Origin: a virus
DNA: 41,132 nt
Direction: 5' to 3' (one strand)
IMG/VR virus record: IMGVR_UViG_3300025849_000077
Span: 1-41,132 of that record
In this document: piece by piece, positions 8,501 to 17,000 of the stretch
Layout of the letters: each line of letters opens with the position of its first letter
Numbering within the stretch: position 1 is the first letter of the stretch
Notes under the pieces: generated by a model
The model's input: the letters and a program-made list of their open reading frames with translations, nothing else
The model's database searches: none
Told to the model about the DNA's origin: nothing
Made by a program: the position numbers and the translations under genes

Positions 8501-9969
8501 TGCCACTGCCTAGGAGCTATTAACTTATTAAGGTCAGATCTACTTATATTGTTAGCGCTTCTAGATACAGCAGCTGTTGGACCACCTAAAGTAGCACCGA
8601 TCAAACCGTTATTAAGTGCACCTCTAAAAAAGTCTGTAAAGCTTTTCTCGTCCCCGTACATCAAGACATCAACACCATCCTGCATCACACTAGTCATGGC
8701 TTCTGATAAGAACTCACCACCACCACCTTGTATAAGTCCTTTAGCGAATTTCTCAGTATAGCTCCTACTAAACTCTTTCACAACCTCCTTAGTAGCGCCT
8801 GACTTGACCATTCCCGCGGCAGCTCTAAATAATTTACCACCAACTAACTCACCACCAAACTCAGCTCCAGCTTTTAGGAATGAAGCTTTTTTTATGGTGT
8901 TTAAAGTTTCTTCATTTACAGTGTCTATAGGTAGTTTTTCAACCTCGCTTTCAAACTCTTGACCGTATGAAGTTACACCTATAGTAGCAGCACCTACTAC
9001 AGGGTTTATAGCCGTTATGGCTAGTGACGCTATGTTAGATACAGCTTGCTCAGCTGCTAAACCTCCAGCGTCTGAAATTCTTCCTTTTTCAATTAAATCT
9101 ACAACGTTTAACTCTTCACCAGTCTCCTCGTCGTACTCTTTTCTAGCAAAACCATTCAACTCTTTTTCTAGTTGGCCAAAGTGATACAAAGCTGTAGCAC
9201 TCATTGTGCTTAAGTCACCGTCGCCTTTTAAAGATTTGTTAATTATATCATCTAGAGTTTCACCCCTTAGAAGACCCTCTGTTATCTTCTCGGAATTATA
9301 AGCGGTGACACCACCCTTAGCCATACCAACAACTCTACTAGCTGCGGCTACCATCCAACTAGATAAAAACTTAGGTAAAGGTAAGGCACTCTCGTCATTC
9401 AAAACATCAAAGGCTTTATCTCTATTACGCTCATTAAACTCAGACATGTCCTTGATTTTATTCAAGTCATTACGTTTAAAAGCTTTTTCATATTTAAGCA
9501 GAGTAGAGTTATACTCTTTAGTGTCCTTCTTGTAACTTTCTAATAAGTCGTTGTAATTACCAACCAACTCATCAACCTTGAGTGGGTAAGCAATTCTTGC
9601 TTTGTTTATATTCTTTTTAATTGAAGATAATTTAAGCTCGTAATCTTTATCCTCTAGTAACTTTTTTTTACTAGTTAGTTCAAGCTCTAGTGATTCCAAA
9701 GAACCATATTCCAAATTTAAATCCGTATTGCTTCGAGACCGACTTGTCTCTTGGGACGATGCTGAAGTTTTTTGTTCTGTCGCCGCATCTATCGCAGAAC
9801 TCGTTTGCTTTCCCTCTTGTATTCGATCTAGTTCTGTTTCTCTAACTTGACCTCTTACAGATTTAGTACCAGTAGTCAGTACTGCTTCAGGATATTTAAT
9901 CAAAAAGTCTTCTTTTTTATTTGGTGAGACTTTAAATTTCTTACCATTAAACTCGTAAATTTCAAACAT
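2542..9969 (-). CDS. Giant multi-domain virion protein (protease-like, HAD, Zn finger)
   Basis: A 2475-aa protein, probably packaged in the virion and injected. Visible parts in order: a short N-terminal motif (YEFNGKKFKV, residues 5-14); a Gly/Ala-rich hydrophobic segment ~300-470; coiled-coil-prone ~490-600; an HExxH motif, HELLH at 683-687, typical of zinc metalloproteases; a stretch at ~908-947 (FKPESNDSLFGWVNSQI) resembling sigma-70 region 2; a full HAD hydrolase motif set at ~1576-1745 (DFDET 1582-1586, LTAR 1662-1665, K1694 or K1700, VDD 1718-1720); a conserved segment ~2115-2195; an amphipathic/hydrophobic patch ~2213-2240; a Lys/Glu helix ~2403-2443; and a Cys3-His finger C2450, C2460, C2471, H2474. 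It sits between the internal-virion-type genes and the fibre. I see no polymerase DxDGD motif. Virion delivery is inference; the domain motifs are seen. Confidence 0.85.
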   Translation of the reverse strand: MFEIYEFNGKKFKVSPNKKEDFLIKYPEAVLTTGTKSVRGQVRETELDRIQEGKQTSSAIDAATEQKTSASSQETSRSRSNTDLNLEYGSLESLELELTSKKKLLEDKDYELKLSSIKKNINKARIAYPLKVDELVGNYNDLLESYKKDTKEYNSTLLKYEKAFKRNDLNKIKDMSEFNERNRDKAFDVLNDESALPLPKFLSSWMVAAASRVVGMAKGGVTAYNSEKITEGLLRGETLDDIINKSLKGDGDLSTMSATALYHFGQLEKELNGFARKEYDEETGEELNVVDLIEKGRISDAGGLAAEQAVSNIASLAITAINPVVGAATIGVTSYGQEFESEVEKLPIDTVNEETLNTIKKASFLKAGAEFGGELVGGKLFRAAAGMVKSGATKEVVKEFSRSYTEKFAKGLIQGGGGEFLSEAMTSVMQDGVDVLMYGDEKSFTDFFRGALNNGLIGATLGGPTAAVSRSANNISRSDLNKLIAPRQWQITQAKLNEDLVNAENNLENADNRTKDAYQRRVDTIKKKIQRQNDLLNSVFDNKTQAELESYAETIDQVNKQMDIAFDGSASIESRDEAKEEIINLNKKLNEDTNGFVNAELEASIGRILKAREVINSRKGIRGFGKDLNIKYLSTDEQVKEALKESNVDASDKDGVFMDGETKTIYINERVASQTLQSNVLGHELLHYMMSKNFKTDNASMRPLVDSFKKYLIDTDNQSAIDRIEKRMKDNGYMDSSGNIKEGNLEEYFNMFSDIVDKGLVKSDESKSSSIAKSFTDLLVGLGFKSVQLNTGKDVFDFIKTYNKNVNRKGLLGELTRRRVIKTKLESSKLDKAISPQQVTKMSKDVQPEVDDLGAPMGWDNETWKSGGSAFALSEMQNNKMFDGLIAAKLKVPMSYSDTQEFIQKVYAELTSHVNNFKPESNDSLFGWVNSQIANKAGNVYNREYKATEESRAVDIDATTSEGAPVIQIEADTDAEMQRIDEIGLSETEVEERSKLRREIRLDDKMINTVKNAVVKTFGTKLPEVESKKFRTALEKAFRTELKKPIQDLMGGRSDYDLFLRNHSKAIFKALPVETLVQMERNLKPEQRIFTESRRITKPVEVDKLVSEGKLPKDTNRLSGPQLHTKKPFPGVEKMMAFYRGKDMESVLGYKVSGSTLGTRKDKLAMEMGVELAFDATSEVLQQPDVQEKRRMILELQGFQQVKDELPVIGKQINRDPNVKFSQSVLDLQNIGSNIREVFELETKGVDKLLNFFSLDSTFKMSTEGDVNIYVQEVIKNLLPLMPRDFWFGKPNSKGNYGTVFTPSSKVLGAKNKKLYKDYYEPQMKALRNLPDSAFGKPIDGVKDFSKSSYSTLFKNEATIKENIANGNIKKFNDKVSKIHRALWSRINDAISKDKSAAIVIGNYLKITASDTSHWHKLGAQFIGYSKNPKLRYEFEHAMPATSAYIYLMDAALSGYNFKGAYDLVIENYKLIALDKYSDVKLTKGGLQRRMPEGWSVLHNSWWQRYFNDIVSEIDGGIDPDSIIMLDGKTIGQSLNINKSGGPSIVKMSKSSLDTRLLNNKILNNYIKYSKSGEAKGMSTFDFDETLIIDGENFILAKDPSTGEEITISSGDWPIKGPELAASGYEFDFSDFVNVRGGVDGPLLQKMKNQVEKYGPDNVFVLTARMQEAAKPIHGWLKSKGINIPLENITGLGKSQGEAKGEWMLQKYAEGYNDMYFVDDALPNVRAVKQVLDALDIKSKVVQARIKFSKTASQEFNEMLERNKGVDADTTFDAVEATLRGAKRGKFAFFIPPSAEDFKGLMYKFLGKGKQGDADLKWFGENLFKPFSKGVRQLDSVKQAMTEEYTALKKAYPDVVRSLNNKVGGTEFTVDNAIRVFLWDKAGFEVPGISDKNKKMLLDYVNSSESVTQFASILGGISRRPDGYIKPKEYWVTQSIASDLVDVVTKVNRAEYLAEWIENKNLVFSKENLNKIESIYGSKYRDALEAILFRMETGTNRPVGNDRTVNNFLNWINGSVGAVMFFNSRSAVLQTLSTVNFLNFEDNNIFAAAKAFANQKQFWKDFATIYNSDMLKQRRAGLKIDVSASELTEAFAQGKNKAQAAIAYLLQLGFTPTQVADSFAISMGGSTYYRNRVSKYLKEGKSQKDAEDQAFLDFQEIAEETQQSSRPDLISQQQSSTLGRLILAWANTPMQMTRLTKKALSDIVNGRGDFKANMSRVIYYGVAQNIIFGTLQTALMFTLFGSDEEDEKATEEKKKKELRVANGVMDTLLRGTGVYGAAVATIKNTLMKWNEERQKPYGRKDLSKITQEIINLSPPIGTKVRKIMSAIKTYDYNKDVMKKMDHGINNPKWNVFANIIEATTNAPAARLLNKANNLKEAANTNNELWQRVGLALGWDKWSLGVKDQELEEAKKEVKEERKQESKDKAKKKREEKKKQKAKEDEAKGIKKVRCRAKKSDGRRCKNYTTNKNKRCYAHQ
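2548..2622 (-). other. C-terminal Cys3-His putative zinc finger of giant protein
   Basis: The last ~26 residues hold C2450-x9-C2460-x10-C2471-x2-H2474 in a Lys/Arg-rich setting (SDGRRCKNY, RCYAHQ). The pattern resembles a short Cys/His motif found in many phage and bacterial proteins (DUF5763-like, from memory). It follows a ~40-residue Lys/Glu-rich helix. Zinc binding and nucleic-acid contact are likely but not proven. Confidence 0.6.
4735..5244 (-). other. HAD-superfamily hydrolase domain within giant protein
   Basis: Residues ~1576-1745 of the 2475-aa protein. Motif I is DFDET (D1582 nucleophile, D1584 acid/base), motif II is VLTAR with T1663, motif III is K1694 or K1700, and motif IV is YFVDD with D1719 and D1720. 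Order and spacing fit a small HAD phosphatase with little or no cap. The segment at ~1590-1630 may be a small insert. All catalytic positions are intact, so activity is plausible. The substrate is unknown; nucleotide, polynucleotide 3'-phosphate or sugar phosphate are all possible. Confidence 0.75.
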
Positions 9970-10005
9970 AGCTGTATCGTTAGTTACCCGTAATTAAATG
10001 TTTAC

Positions 10006-11106
10006 TTATTTTTTTCTTTGTCTTCTCTTTTTATCAGCTGACAGTATCTCGTTATTATCTACATCTACCTTAGTGTTTTCTTCATCATAAAACTCCTCAT
10101 CAACCTCACTATTATTATTACTTACAACTACTGCTGGTTTAATGTTAAACCCATTTAATTGTGCAGTTAGATCAGTGAAGTAATCGGCTAGCATGTCTTT
10201 TAGTATCTTGGGATTATCTTCCAAACTATTAACTAAATTAACTCTCTCTTCTTTACTCAACTCGTTATCCGAATTAGTATCGAATTGCTTGAGCATTTCA
10301 GGTGTTATACCTAATTGAGAATATGTTTTACCATCTGTAGCGTTTAATAAATCTTCTTTAAACGATATATCTCCAACGTGCACATCGTTCATTAATGATT
10401 TTAAATTTTTAGATCTATCTATATATTTAGAGTATGTTTTACGTACAGTGAAAGTGTCGAAACCATCTTCAGGATAATCTTCTTTAGCGACGTTAACTGC
10501 AGCATCAACAGCATCAAACACACCAGTGAAAGCAGTATCTTTTCTACCACCTTCTACTATCTTACTTAATTCGGACACAGTTCTAAACTCACGGTCAATT
10601 TCCATACCAATCCTACCATCTTTCATTTTCATGAATTTACTAGGATTACTAAAAGCTTCAGTGATCTTTATACCATCAGGACTATTAGTAAATGCTACAG
10701 ACATTTCACCAGTAAGGCCAGCGTGCGCTTCTTTCAAGTTTTCAAAAGCATCGTAATCTTCGTACATCTTGTTTAGCTCTTGACGTATCATAGCCTTACC
10801 TTTATCATCAGCATCTAAATACTTTTGCTTACCCTCTTGTAAGTTGTCATATAAGGAACCTAACTCTTCACCTTCTAACTCTGAACCTTCAACTATCTGG
10901 TTAACATAAGAGTCATACTGCTCGTTAGTTTTATTTAAATCTTCTATCTCTTTATCTATTACATCTAACTCTTTTTCGTGAAGCTCTTTTGCTTTAGTAG
11001 AAATAGACTCTCCAAACTCACTTAAACCAGCGGCCAAACCGCTACCAGTAACTACAGGTGCATTTGCTCTGTAAGACCCTGAAATTAAACTTTGATCAAC
11101 AGCCAT
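10006..11106 (-). CDS. Internal-virion-type protein with an EF-hand
   Basis: A 366-aa, acidic, mostly helical protein. After a ~30-residue Gly/Ala-rich start (GSGLAAGLSEFGESI), residues ~35-125 are coiled-coil prone. A canonical EF-hand calcium loop lies at 276-287 (DTNSDNELSKEE): Asp at 1, Asn at 3, Asp at 5, Leu at 8 and Glu at 12, flanked by helix-forming residues. The C-terminus is charged and ends in a basic tail (KKRRQRKK). It lies 5 nt after the 234-aa gene and just before the giant protein, the usual place for ejection/cargo proteins. Cargo or ejection function is inferred from position and composition; the EF-hand is directly visible. There is no signal peptide or TM segment. Confidence 0.75.
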   Translation of the reverse strand: MAVDQSLISGSYRANAPVVTGSGLAAGLSEFGESISTKAKELHEKELDVIDKEIEDLNKTNEQYDSYVNQIVEGSELEGEELGSLYDNLQEGKQKYLDADDKGKAMIRQELNKMYEDYDAFENLKEAHAGLTGEMSVAFTNSPDGIKITEAFSNPSKFMKMKDGRIGMEIDREFRTVSELSKIVEGGRKDTAFTGVFDAVDAAVNVAKEDYPEDGFDTFTVRKTYSKYIDRSKNLKSLMNDVHVGDISFKEDLLNATDGKTYSQLGITPEMLKQFDTNSDNELSKEERVNLVNSLEDNPKILKDMLADYFTDLTAQLNGFNIKPAVVVSNNNSEVDEEFYDEENTKVDVDNNEILSADKKRRQRKK

Positions 11107-11111
11107 ATCTA

Positions 11112-11816
11112 TTATTCTTTATTTAATAAGTCAAACTTCATCCCACCAACCGCAGAAAACGTATCTCCTAAAGCTCCAAAAGCTTGAGCACCATAGGCTG
11201 AAGCTTGATTAGCATACTGTTGTTTCTCCTGCCTAGCTCCAGCAACCTCTGCTTGAGACATACCTAATAAAGTACCTGTTTGATCTCTTTGCTGTTGTCT
11301 AGACATTAACTCACCACGTCTTTCGAGTTGCTGCAATCTAGACTCCTCAGCAAGTTCTCTACCTTGAAGCCTTGAAGCTTCTTGAGCGGCTAATCTTTGG
11401 TTAGCAGCTTCTTGCGTACCTATACTAGCTGAAGCTTGTTGAGCTCTAAGTTGACCTTGTTGAGCTAGTGCTTGAGCTAGAGAAGCTATACCGCTACCAC
11501 CAGCAGCACCTCTCATACTGGATAGTACGTTAGCTTGGCTTTGAGCAAACTGCTCAGATTCAAATGTAGCTTGCTTCTGGTTTATAGTCAAGTCCTCAAA
11601 TACATTTTCTGCATCAACAAATTGATTGGTCATATTGAGGAAAGGATTGGTAGTACTTATTTGCGAGTAAGCTGTTTTCAACCTATTCATCTCTTCACGT
11701 CTTTTAGCCTCTAGCTTAGCAGCAGATCGCTCTCTACGCCTAGCTCTACCTCTACCAAAAAGCCCCCCTATCATCTTAAGTCCGCCACCAACTAGTGACA
11801 TAGTTATTGGATCCAT
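11112..11816 (-). CDS. Ala/Gln-rich internal virion (ejection-type) protein
   Basis: A 234-aa protein. Residues 1-22 are Gly-rich and hydrophobic (SLVGGGLKMIGGLFG), a possible membrane-active segment. An Arg/Lys cluster follows (GRGRARRRERSAAKLEAKRR). Residues ~75-215 are Ala/Gln/Arg-rich and would form long helices, with a conserved Gly-rich turn (MRGAAGGSGIASLAQAL). This pattern is typical of small internal or ejection proteins of podovirus-like phages, functionally comparable with T7 gp14 or P22 gp7, though I see no sequence match to those. It sits between tail-structure genes and the EF-hand protein. It most likely leaves the capsid with the DNA and helps span the envelope; this is inference. 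Confidence 0.75.
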   Translation of the reverse strand: MDPITMSLVGGGLKMIGGLFGRGRARRRERSAAKLEAKRREEMNRLKTAYSQISTTNPFLNMTNQFVDAENVFEDLTINQKQATFESEQFAQSQANVLSSMRGAAGGSGIASLAQALAQQGQLRAQQASASIGTQEAANQRLAAQEASRLQGRELAEESRLQQLERRGELMSRQQQRDQTGTLLGMSQAEVAGARQEKQQYANQASAYGAQAFGALGDTFSAVGGMKFDLLNKE

Positions 11817-11861
11817 ATTACTTATTGTTTATTTCTTTATTATAATTACGTTATTGTATTG

Positions 11862-12224
11862 TTATTTACTACTTTCATTCACCTCGGAGCCTATCGAGAA
11901 TAATTCTGCTTTCGATGTTTTGCTGTTAGTTAACTTTACTTCAGCGTAGTAACCTGACACCCCAGATCTATTAGCTCTAGAATCTTTTACAAAATAAATA
12001 TAACTAGAAGTCCCAGGGCTAGCTACCGTGTTATCTTTATCTACTACTAAAGTGAATGTGCCGTTGGCTAATTCGTTTATCTGCTTTACAGGACCCATTT
12101 TATATGTAGTTCCTGAGTTTTTATTGAATGATCCGTCGGCGGATATTGCAGTATAAAACATTATATCCCCAACCTGTAGAGATGTATTTAATTTATTAGC
12201 GAATGTTATGGTTACGTCAGCCAT
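11862..12224 (-). CDS. Small beta-rich virion protein, function unknown
   Basis: A 120-aa protein beginning MADVTITFANKLN, with alternating hydrophobic strands and no cysteine, TM segment or signal peptide. It ends with a well-formed strand pair (YYAEVKLTN, KAELFSIGSEV). It starts 4 nt after the stop of the 591-aa gene. I recognise it from memory as a type of small protein that travels with these connector and tail genes in marine phage contigs. A tail or connector decoration role is plausible, but nothing in the sequence proves one. Confidence 0.7.
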   Translation of the reverse strand: MADVTITFANKLNTSLQVGDIMFYTAISADGSFNKNSGTTYKMGPVKQINELANGTFTLVVDKDNTVASPGTSSYIYFVKDSRANRSGVSGYYAEVKLTNSKTSKAELFSIGSEVNESSK

Positions 12225-12228
12225 TTTG

Positions 12229-14004
12229 TTAAGTTGTTTCTGTTAATAACGCATCCGGCCCAGCAAATGGGGCGAACCTGAATTCAAAGTAAGGGAAAAG
12301 ATAATTACTTATAGTGGTATCTGTATTTGGTACCACTCCGAATCTCTGCACTGAAATACTACCCGTGAACCTAACTGACTGAGTTGTAACTTGCTCTACA
12401 TTAAAGCCAGTTATATTGACTTTAAACTCACTACCGCCACCCCCTTGGTTAGCTGGTACCATTCTCTCTGGAAACTGAAAGTCCGTCTTAGATATACCAA
12501 AGCTATCGTTATCAGCTGCAACACAGGCTATACTAGTATCTATGTAACCATCAGTGCTATTAACTGCTGTTACCAATGGTGTTGTATTTAAATCTACGAA
12601 GGGTCTACTTTTTTGAAAAACCCTCCATTGACCCGATAAAGTTGTAGGTATACCCTCGGTGCTTAAGCTAACTCTATCTAAATCATTACTCAATACTGTA
12701 CCAACTTTGTATCTAAGATAATGCTGTGGTTGTCTAACTATGTTTAATGCAGTAGCTGTAGTAGTATATACCACATTAAACGCAAAGTTGTAATCTTCAG
12801 GAGATAAGAACTCTACGTCTTCCACGTCTTTATTAGGCCTACCTTCTATGTATGTGTTCTGTGTACCACTAGTGAATGTTGTGTTAGGTAAGCTACTGGA
12901 AGGTTCTATGAATCTAAACCAAATTATAGGATTAGCGTATTGATTTATTACATACGTCGGCGTACTAGAAGGTATTATAGTTGATAGAGTTGTGTCTGTA
13001 CCAGCAGTTAAAGTTAAATTGAAAGCATCGTTACCTAACTTAGAGTTTACAGTTACAACACTTTGTGGTAGAAAAACCTGCACGTTGCTAACGGTCTCAC
13101 CGTTAACTAGGTAATTACCATCACTTAGTATTTCCCCGTTAGTTATGTTAGCTATAACAGAGCTGTCACTAACTCTAGTTATGTTTAAATTAAACTTAGA
13201 ACCAACGGTACCATTAAGGGTTATAAACCTATATTCGCCTTCCTGTTTAACTTGCGAACTACCGAAGTTTATAGCTGAAATTTCTTTAGCTAAAGACGGT
13301 ATAGCAGCAGTCGATGCTTCAACTTCTAAAGTTAAATTGTCAGCTTGGTTAATGTTAACTTCGTTGTAATACGAAATATTGAAGTTATACTGTGTTATTC
13401 TACCGTCGGCGTCTTTATTTGTGCTTATGAAAAGTGGTCTTACAGCTACGTTGCTACTAGCGTTCAAGCTTGGTATAGAGGTAAACTCAAAACCCTCATT
13501 AGCTTTTATTTGGTAAGAAAATATCCTTTGGTTAAAGCCAGTGTTAACAGTACCGCTAACATGCGTTAACGACGAGTCTGTAACTAGCTCAGTGTTAATT
13601 GCGATTTTCTCTATAGTACAATTAGTGGTTGTCTCTACTATATTTAAATAGAAGTCTACCTCCGACTCGTATGCAAAAGTCAAGTTAGGTACAAATAAAC
13701 TAGCATTACCGGTTATACCTAAAGAAAAGTCATTGTTATCAGCCGTTACCACAAACGATGGGTCAAAGTTTACTACGACCTGTACTTCGTTATTGTTATC
13801 ATAAGCTTTTAATGTGTCAGTTATTTCTATACTTGATATACCAGCTTGTAATACATCTGGTGCTTTAAAATCTTTAGCTGCAACTACATAACCAGTGTTT
13901 GGTTGTATGTATAAGGTTCTATCACTCTCATTAGTTAGCGTAGAGCTAACGTTAGAGCCAATATTCATTCTTGATGAATTTTGAGTTATAGTGTAATTAG
14001 CCAT
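12229..14004 (-). CDS. Beta-rich tail/adhesin-like structural protein, unknown
   Basis: A 591-aa protein made almost entirely of Ser/Thr/Asn/Val-rich beta strands, with no recognisable catalytic motif. Several segments have a repeated Ig-like feel (NFNISYYNEVNI, FKVNITGFNVEQ, RFTGSISVQRFG). A Gly run at ~QGGGGSEF, about 80 residues from the end, looks like a hinge before a final strand-rich domain. It begins 3 nt after the stop of the 2479-aa gene, so the two are translated together and probably assembled nearby. A distal tail or fibre protein attached to the muzzle-type protein is the simplest reading. I do not recognise a named family. Confidence 0.7.
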   Translation of the reverse strand: MANYTITQNSSRMNIGSNVSSTLTNESDRTLYIQPNTGYVVAAKDFKAPDVLQAGISSIEITDTLKAYDNNNEVQVVVNFDPSFVVTADNNDFSLGITGNASLFVPNLTFAYESEVDFYLNIVETTTNCTIEKIAINTELVTDSSLTHVSGTVNTGFNQRIFSYQIKANEGFEFTSIPSLNASSNVAVRPLFISTNKDADGRITQYNFNISYYNEVNINQADNLTLEVEASTAAIPSLAKEISAINFGSSQVKQEGEYRFITLNGTVGSKFNLNITRVSDSSVIANITNGEILSDGNYLVNGETVSNVQVFLPQSVVTVNSKLGNDAFNLTLTAGTDTTLSTIIPSSTPTYVINQYANPIIWFRFIEPSSSLPNTTFTSGTQNTYIEGRPNKDVEDVEFLSPEDYNFAFNVVYTTTATALNIVRQPQHYLRYKVGTVLSNDLDRVSLSTEGIPTTLSGQWRVFQKSRPFVDLNTTPLVTAVNSTDGYIDTSIACVAADNDSFGISKTDFQFPERMVPANQGGGGSEFKVNITGFNVEQVTTQSVRFTGSISVQRFGVVPNTDTTISNYLFPYFEFRFAPFAGPDALLTETT

Positions 14005-14007
14005 TTG

Positions 14008-17000
14008 TTAAAAATTAGTTATGTTAACGTTAACTTCAGTTACGCTGACGTCTTGAACTTGAGACGCAAATCCTAAGCCTTGAGTTGATACATCGCTTTG
14101 ATCTATATCGCTAACATTTATAGAGCTAGAGTCAATATCGCCAACTATTTGACCGAACCATTTACCTTCTTTTTCAGCAAAGCTAATCACCTCGCCTGAA
14201 GATAAGTCCGTACTTATAAAAGCTTGCCAACCATACCCATCAGTTGGTTCACCACTCAAGTTGCTGTACAAACCATCGTTAGCTTGAACAGGGTCGCCAA
14301 ACGCATCATTAACTGTTTGGTTGTTTACATTAACGACTTTACCTTCAGAACCACTATAACTTATAGTCTTAAAACTTTTAACCGTATCTGGTATATCGTT
14401 TATTAACGCAGTAAGCTCAGAAGGTTTAAAATTGTCTTTCAACTCTCTTATAGAAATGTTAGACACATTAGCGTATACAGCATGACCACTGACGCCGTAT
14501 AAGTATATACTTTTCAATAAATCGTCCTTAGTATCGAAGGTGCTATAATACCTTTGCCACTGACCTGTCGTTGTTAGTTCTATATTAGAAGTATTACTGC
14601 CGCTTAAATCAACTGTTAATTTACCAGAGACTATGTAGTAATCGAAAATTATTTCATATTTAGAGTTTCTCTTAGTTTTAGCGATTAAACTTTGAGATAC
14701 TCTACCTACTACCTTAGTTGTTAAACCATTTAATTCTAAAGTTGGTACATCTACATATGGGTTTTTGTTAGACCAAGTCACTTTACCAGAAGCTCCTACG
14801 CTAACATCCCAAGCTCTAAGATCAGAATTAAAAGATCCGTTTTCTATCAAGTTAGGACCTAGATTATCGTAGAAAGTATTTCTATTAACTTCATCAGAGT
14901 AATGCTCCCATACTTTGTTAGAGCTAGTTGATAGGTATTTACCAGAAACAGATACGCTAGAATCTTTAATAAAAGATTTAAAACTAACCCAACCCTTGCT
15001 AGCTTCGTTAAAAGAAACTGTAGTGGGGTTTAAGTGTGATTGACCGTCGGGTTTTATAGTTACATTATATTCACCGTTTACAATATCGAAACCACCAATA
15101 GCTTCATTAGCTGTTCTTAGGTTGTCTCTAAACCAAGTTTTCATACCAACATTAGATATAGGTGTTAAACCATCTATAGATAATCTTAATACAGCGCCTC
15201 TTTGCTTGTCTGTAAAGTAGGTTCTATACTGGTCACTAGCTAGTGATTCTGGGTTTTTAGATATACCATAATCACCTGCGTATGGAACTGCTTGACCTAG
15301 AACCCTATCAGTTGAAGTCACATTAGTGTTACCATCTGCGTTAAACAAAGCGTCCTTATTTGCTAGAACTTTAAGAACCTTATCTTCTGTAAATACATTC
15401 AAGTTAGTGTCTCTAGTCTTTAGAGCTTGTATAGATCCGTATGAAGGGTTTAAATCTTTAGTTATCTTAAAGCTCATGTTAAACTCACTAAGATCATTTA
15501 CTTTAGAAGATGAGTTGTATATACCTGAGTATATCAGGCTATTTGTTTTCTTTTCCTCTGCGTAATCTAAGAAAGTAGTAGAAACTTTAAAACCACTACC
15601 TATAACTGGGGCGTTGAAGTCATCTCTAATTCTATTAGATTCAACACCATTACCAAAGCTATAGCAGTTAAACCAAGCTAAATCTACAGGGTACTTGTAA
15701 GCGTTCTTATCTAACTGTACAGCACCACCGTATTCGTAAAATGTTAGGGAGACATTATTAGCGATAGTTCTAGGTTTCTTATTTAAAGTTAAAGTACCAC
15801 TAGATGGTTTAGCTGTGACATAGGTTCTAGAAAATATATCTAACCCACTCTGCACATAAGAACCCTCTGATATATCACTCCAATTTGTGACATTCGTCAA
15901 ATTAAAATTAGTGCTGTCAACACTAGCGGTACTTGAAACCTTTGGACTACTAACGAAATCACCAGTACTGATGCTACCTAAATCAAGTACTTTATTTCTA
16001 GTTACGGTTCCATCATCATGTGTAATTTGTATTGCATCACCTATGTTTGGTCCATAAGACTTAAAGTCAACATTGGAGTCGTTGCTCACGATACCTATTG
16101 AACTGTCACCGAATGACGTTACAGTGTACACAGTGTTTAGAAGCCTCAAAGAATTGTCTTTATAGAAATATACCTTAGAATTTAAAGGCGCAAAATCACT
16201 TACGTTATAGCCATCTAACACCATGGGTATAGAGTTTGAAGCTTCGTAATATAAGTCAACGTCAACTAGCTCGTTAGGTTTAGTTTCCCAAACACCACCT
16301 TTGTTACTCTTAGTTGCTAAACCTAAATCTTCAGTGAAAGCTGTTGCGCTGTACACGTCTAAGCCCATCTGTTCTGTACCATCGTGAGCTATAGCTGATC
16401 TAGGGTCGAAGTCTGAAATATCTAAACCTTTGTTAGGTACGATTGTACCATTTTGATTTAGTACTTCGAAAGTTAAAGTGTAAACAACCCTAGAGCAGGT
16501 GGAATCAGCTCCGCTTAACCTATCGCAGGTTAGGCCAGTTTCTGAATCATAGTATGAAATTCTCTCTTTCCTATCAGTACTGGAAACTCTGTACTTGTAT
16601 TTATTAGGGTCCTTAGTGAAAGAGAATATTGAACCTACAGATAAAAACTCTTCAACACCTTTTATATTAGCCAGCTGGCTTTGATCTGTTCTAAAAGTAC
16701 TAGGAAATCCAATGTCAATCTTATTTAATGTACCATCCACTGCTCCACCCGTCGTATATATACCACCATTGTTCATTGGTGTACCTAGACTGCTAACGTG
16801 AGAAGCTCCATCTATGAATAAGTTGACTTCTTCATACTTCCGACCACTAAAGTATCTCACTCTATACTTATCCCACCACTGCCAGTAAGCCTTACTTTCA
16901 TAACCGTAATCACTTAAAGCTATCTTACCAACTATATCCCAATCACCTTGCCCTATTGGGTTCGCGTGTAAGTCCCCGTCGGTGGAAGTTCCGTAAGGTG

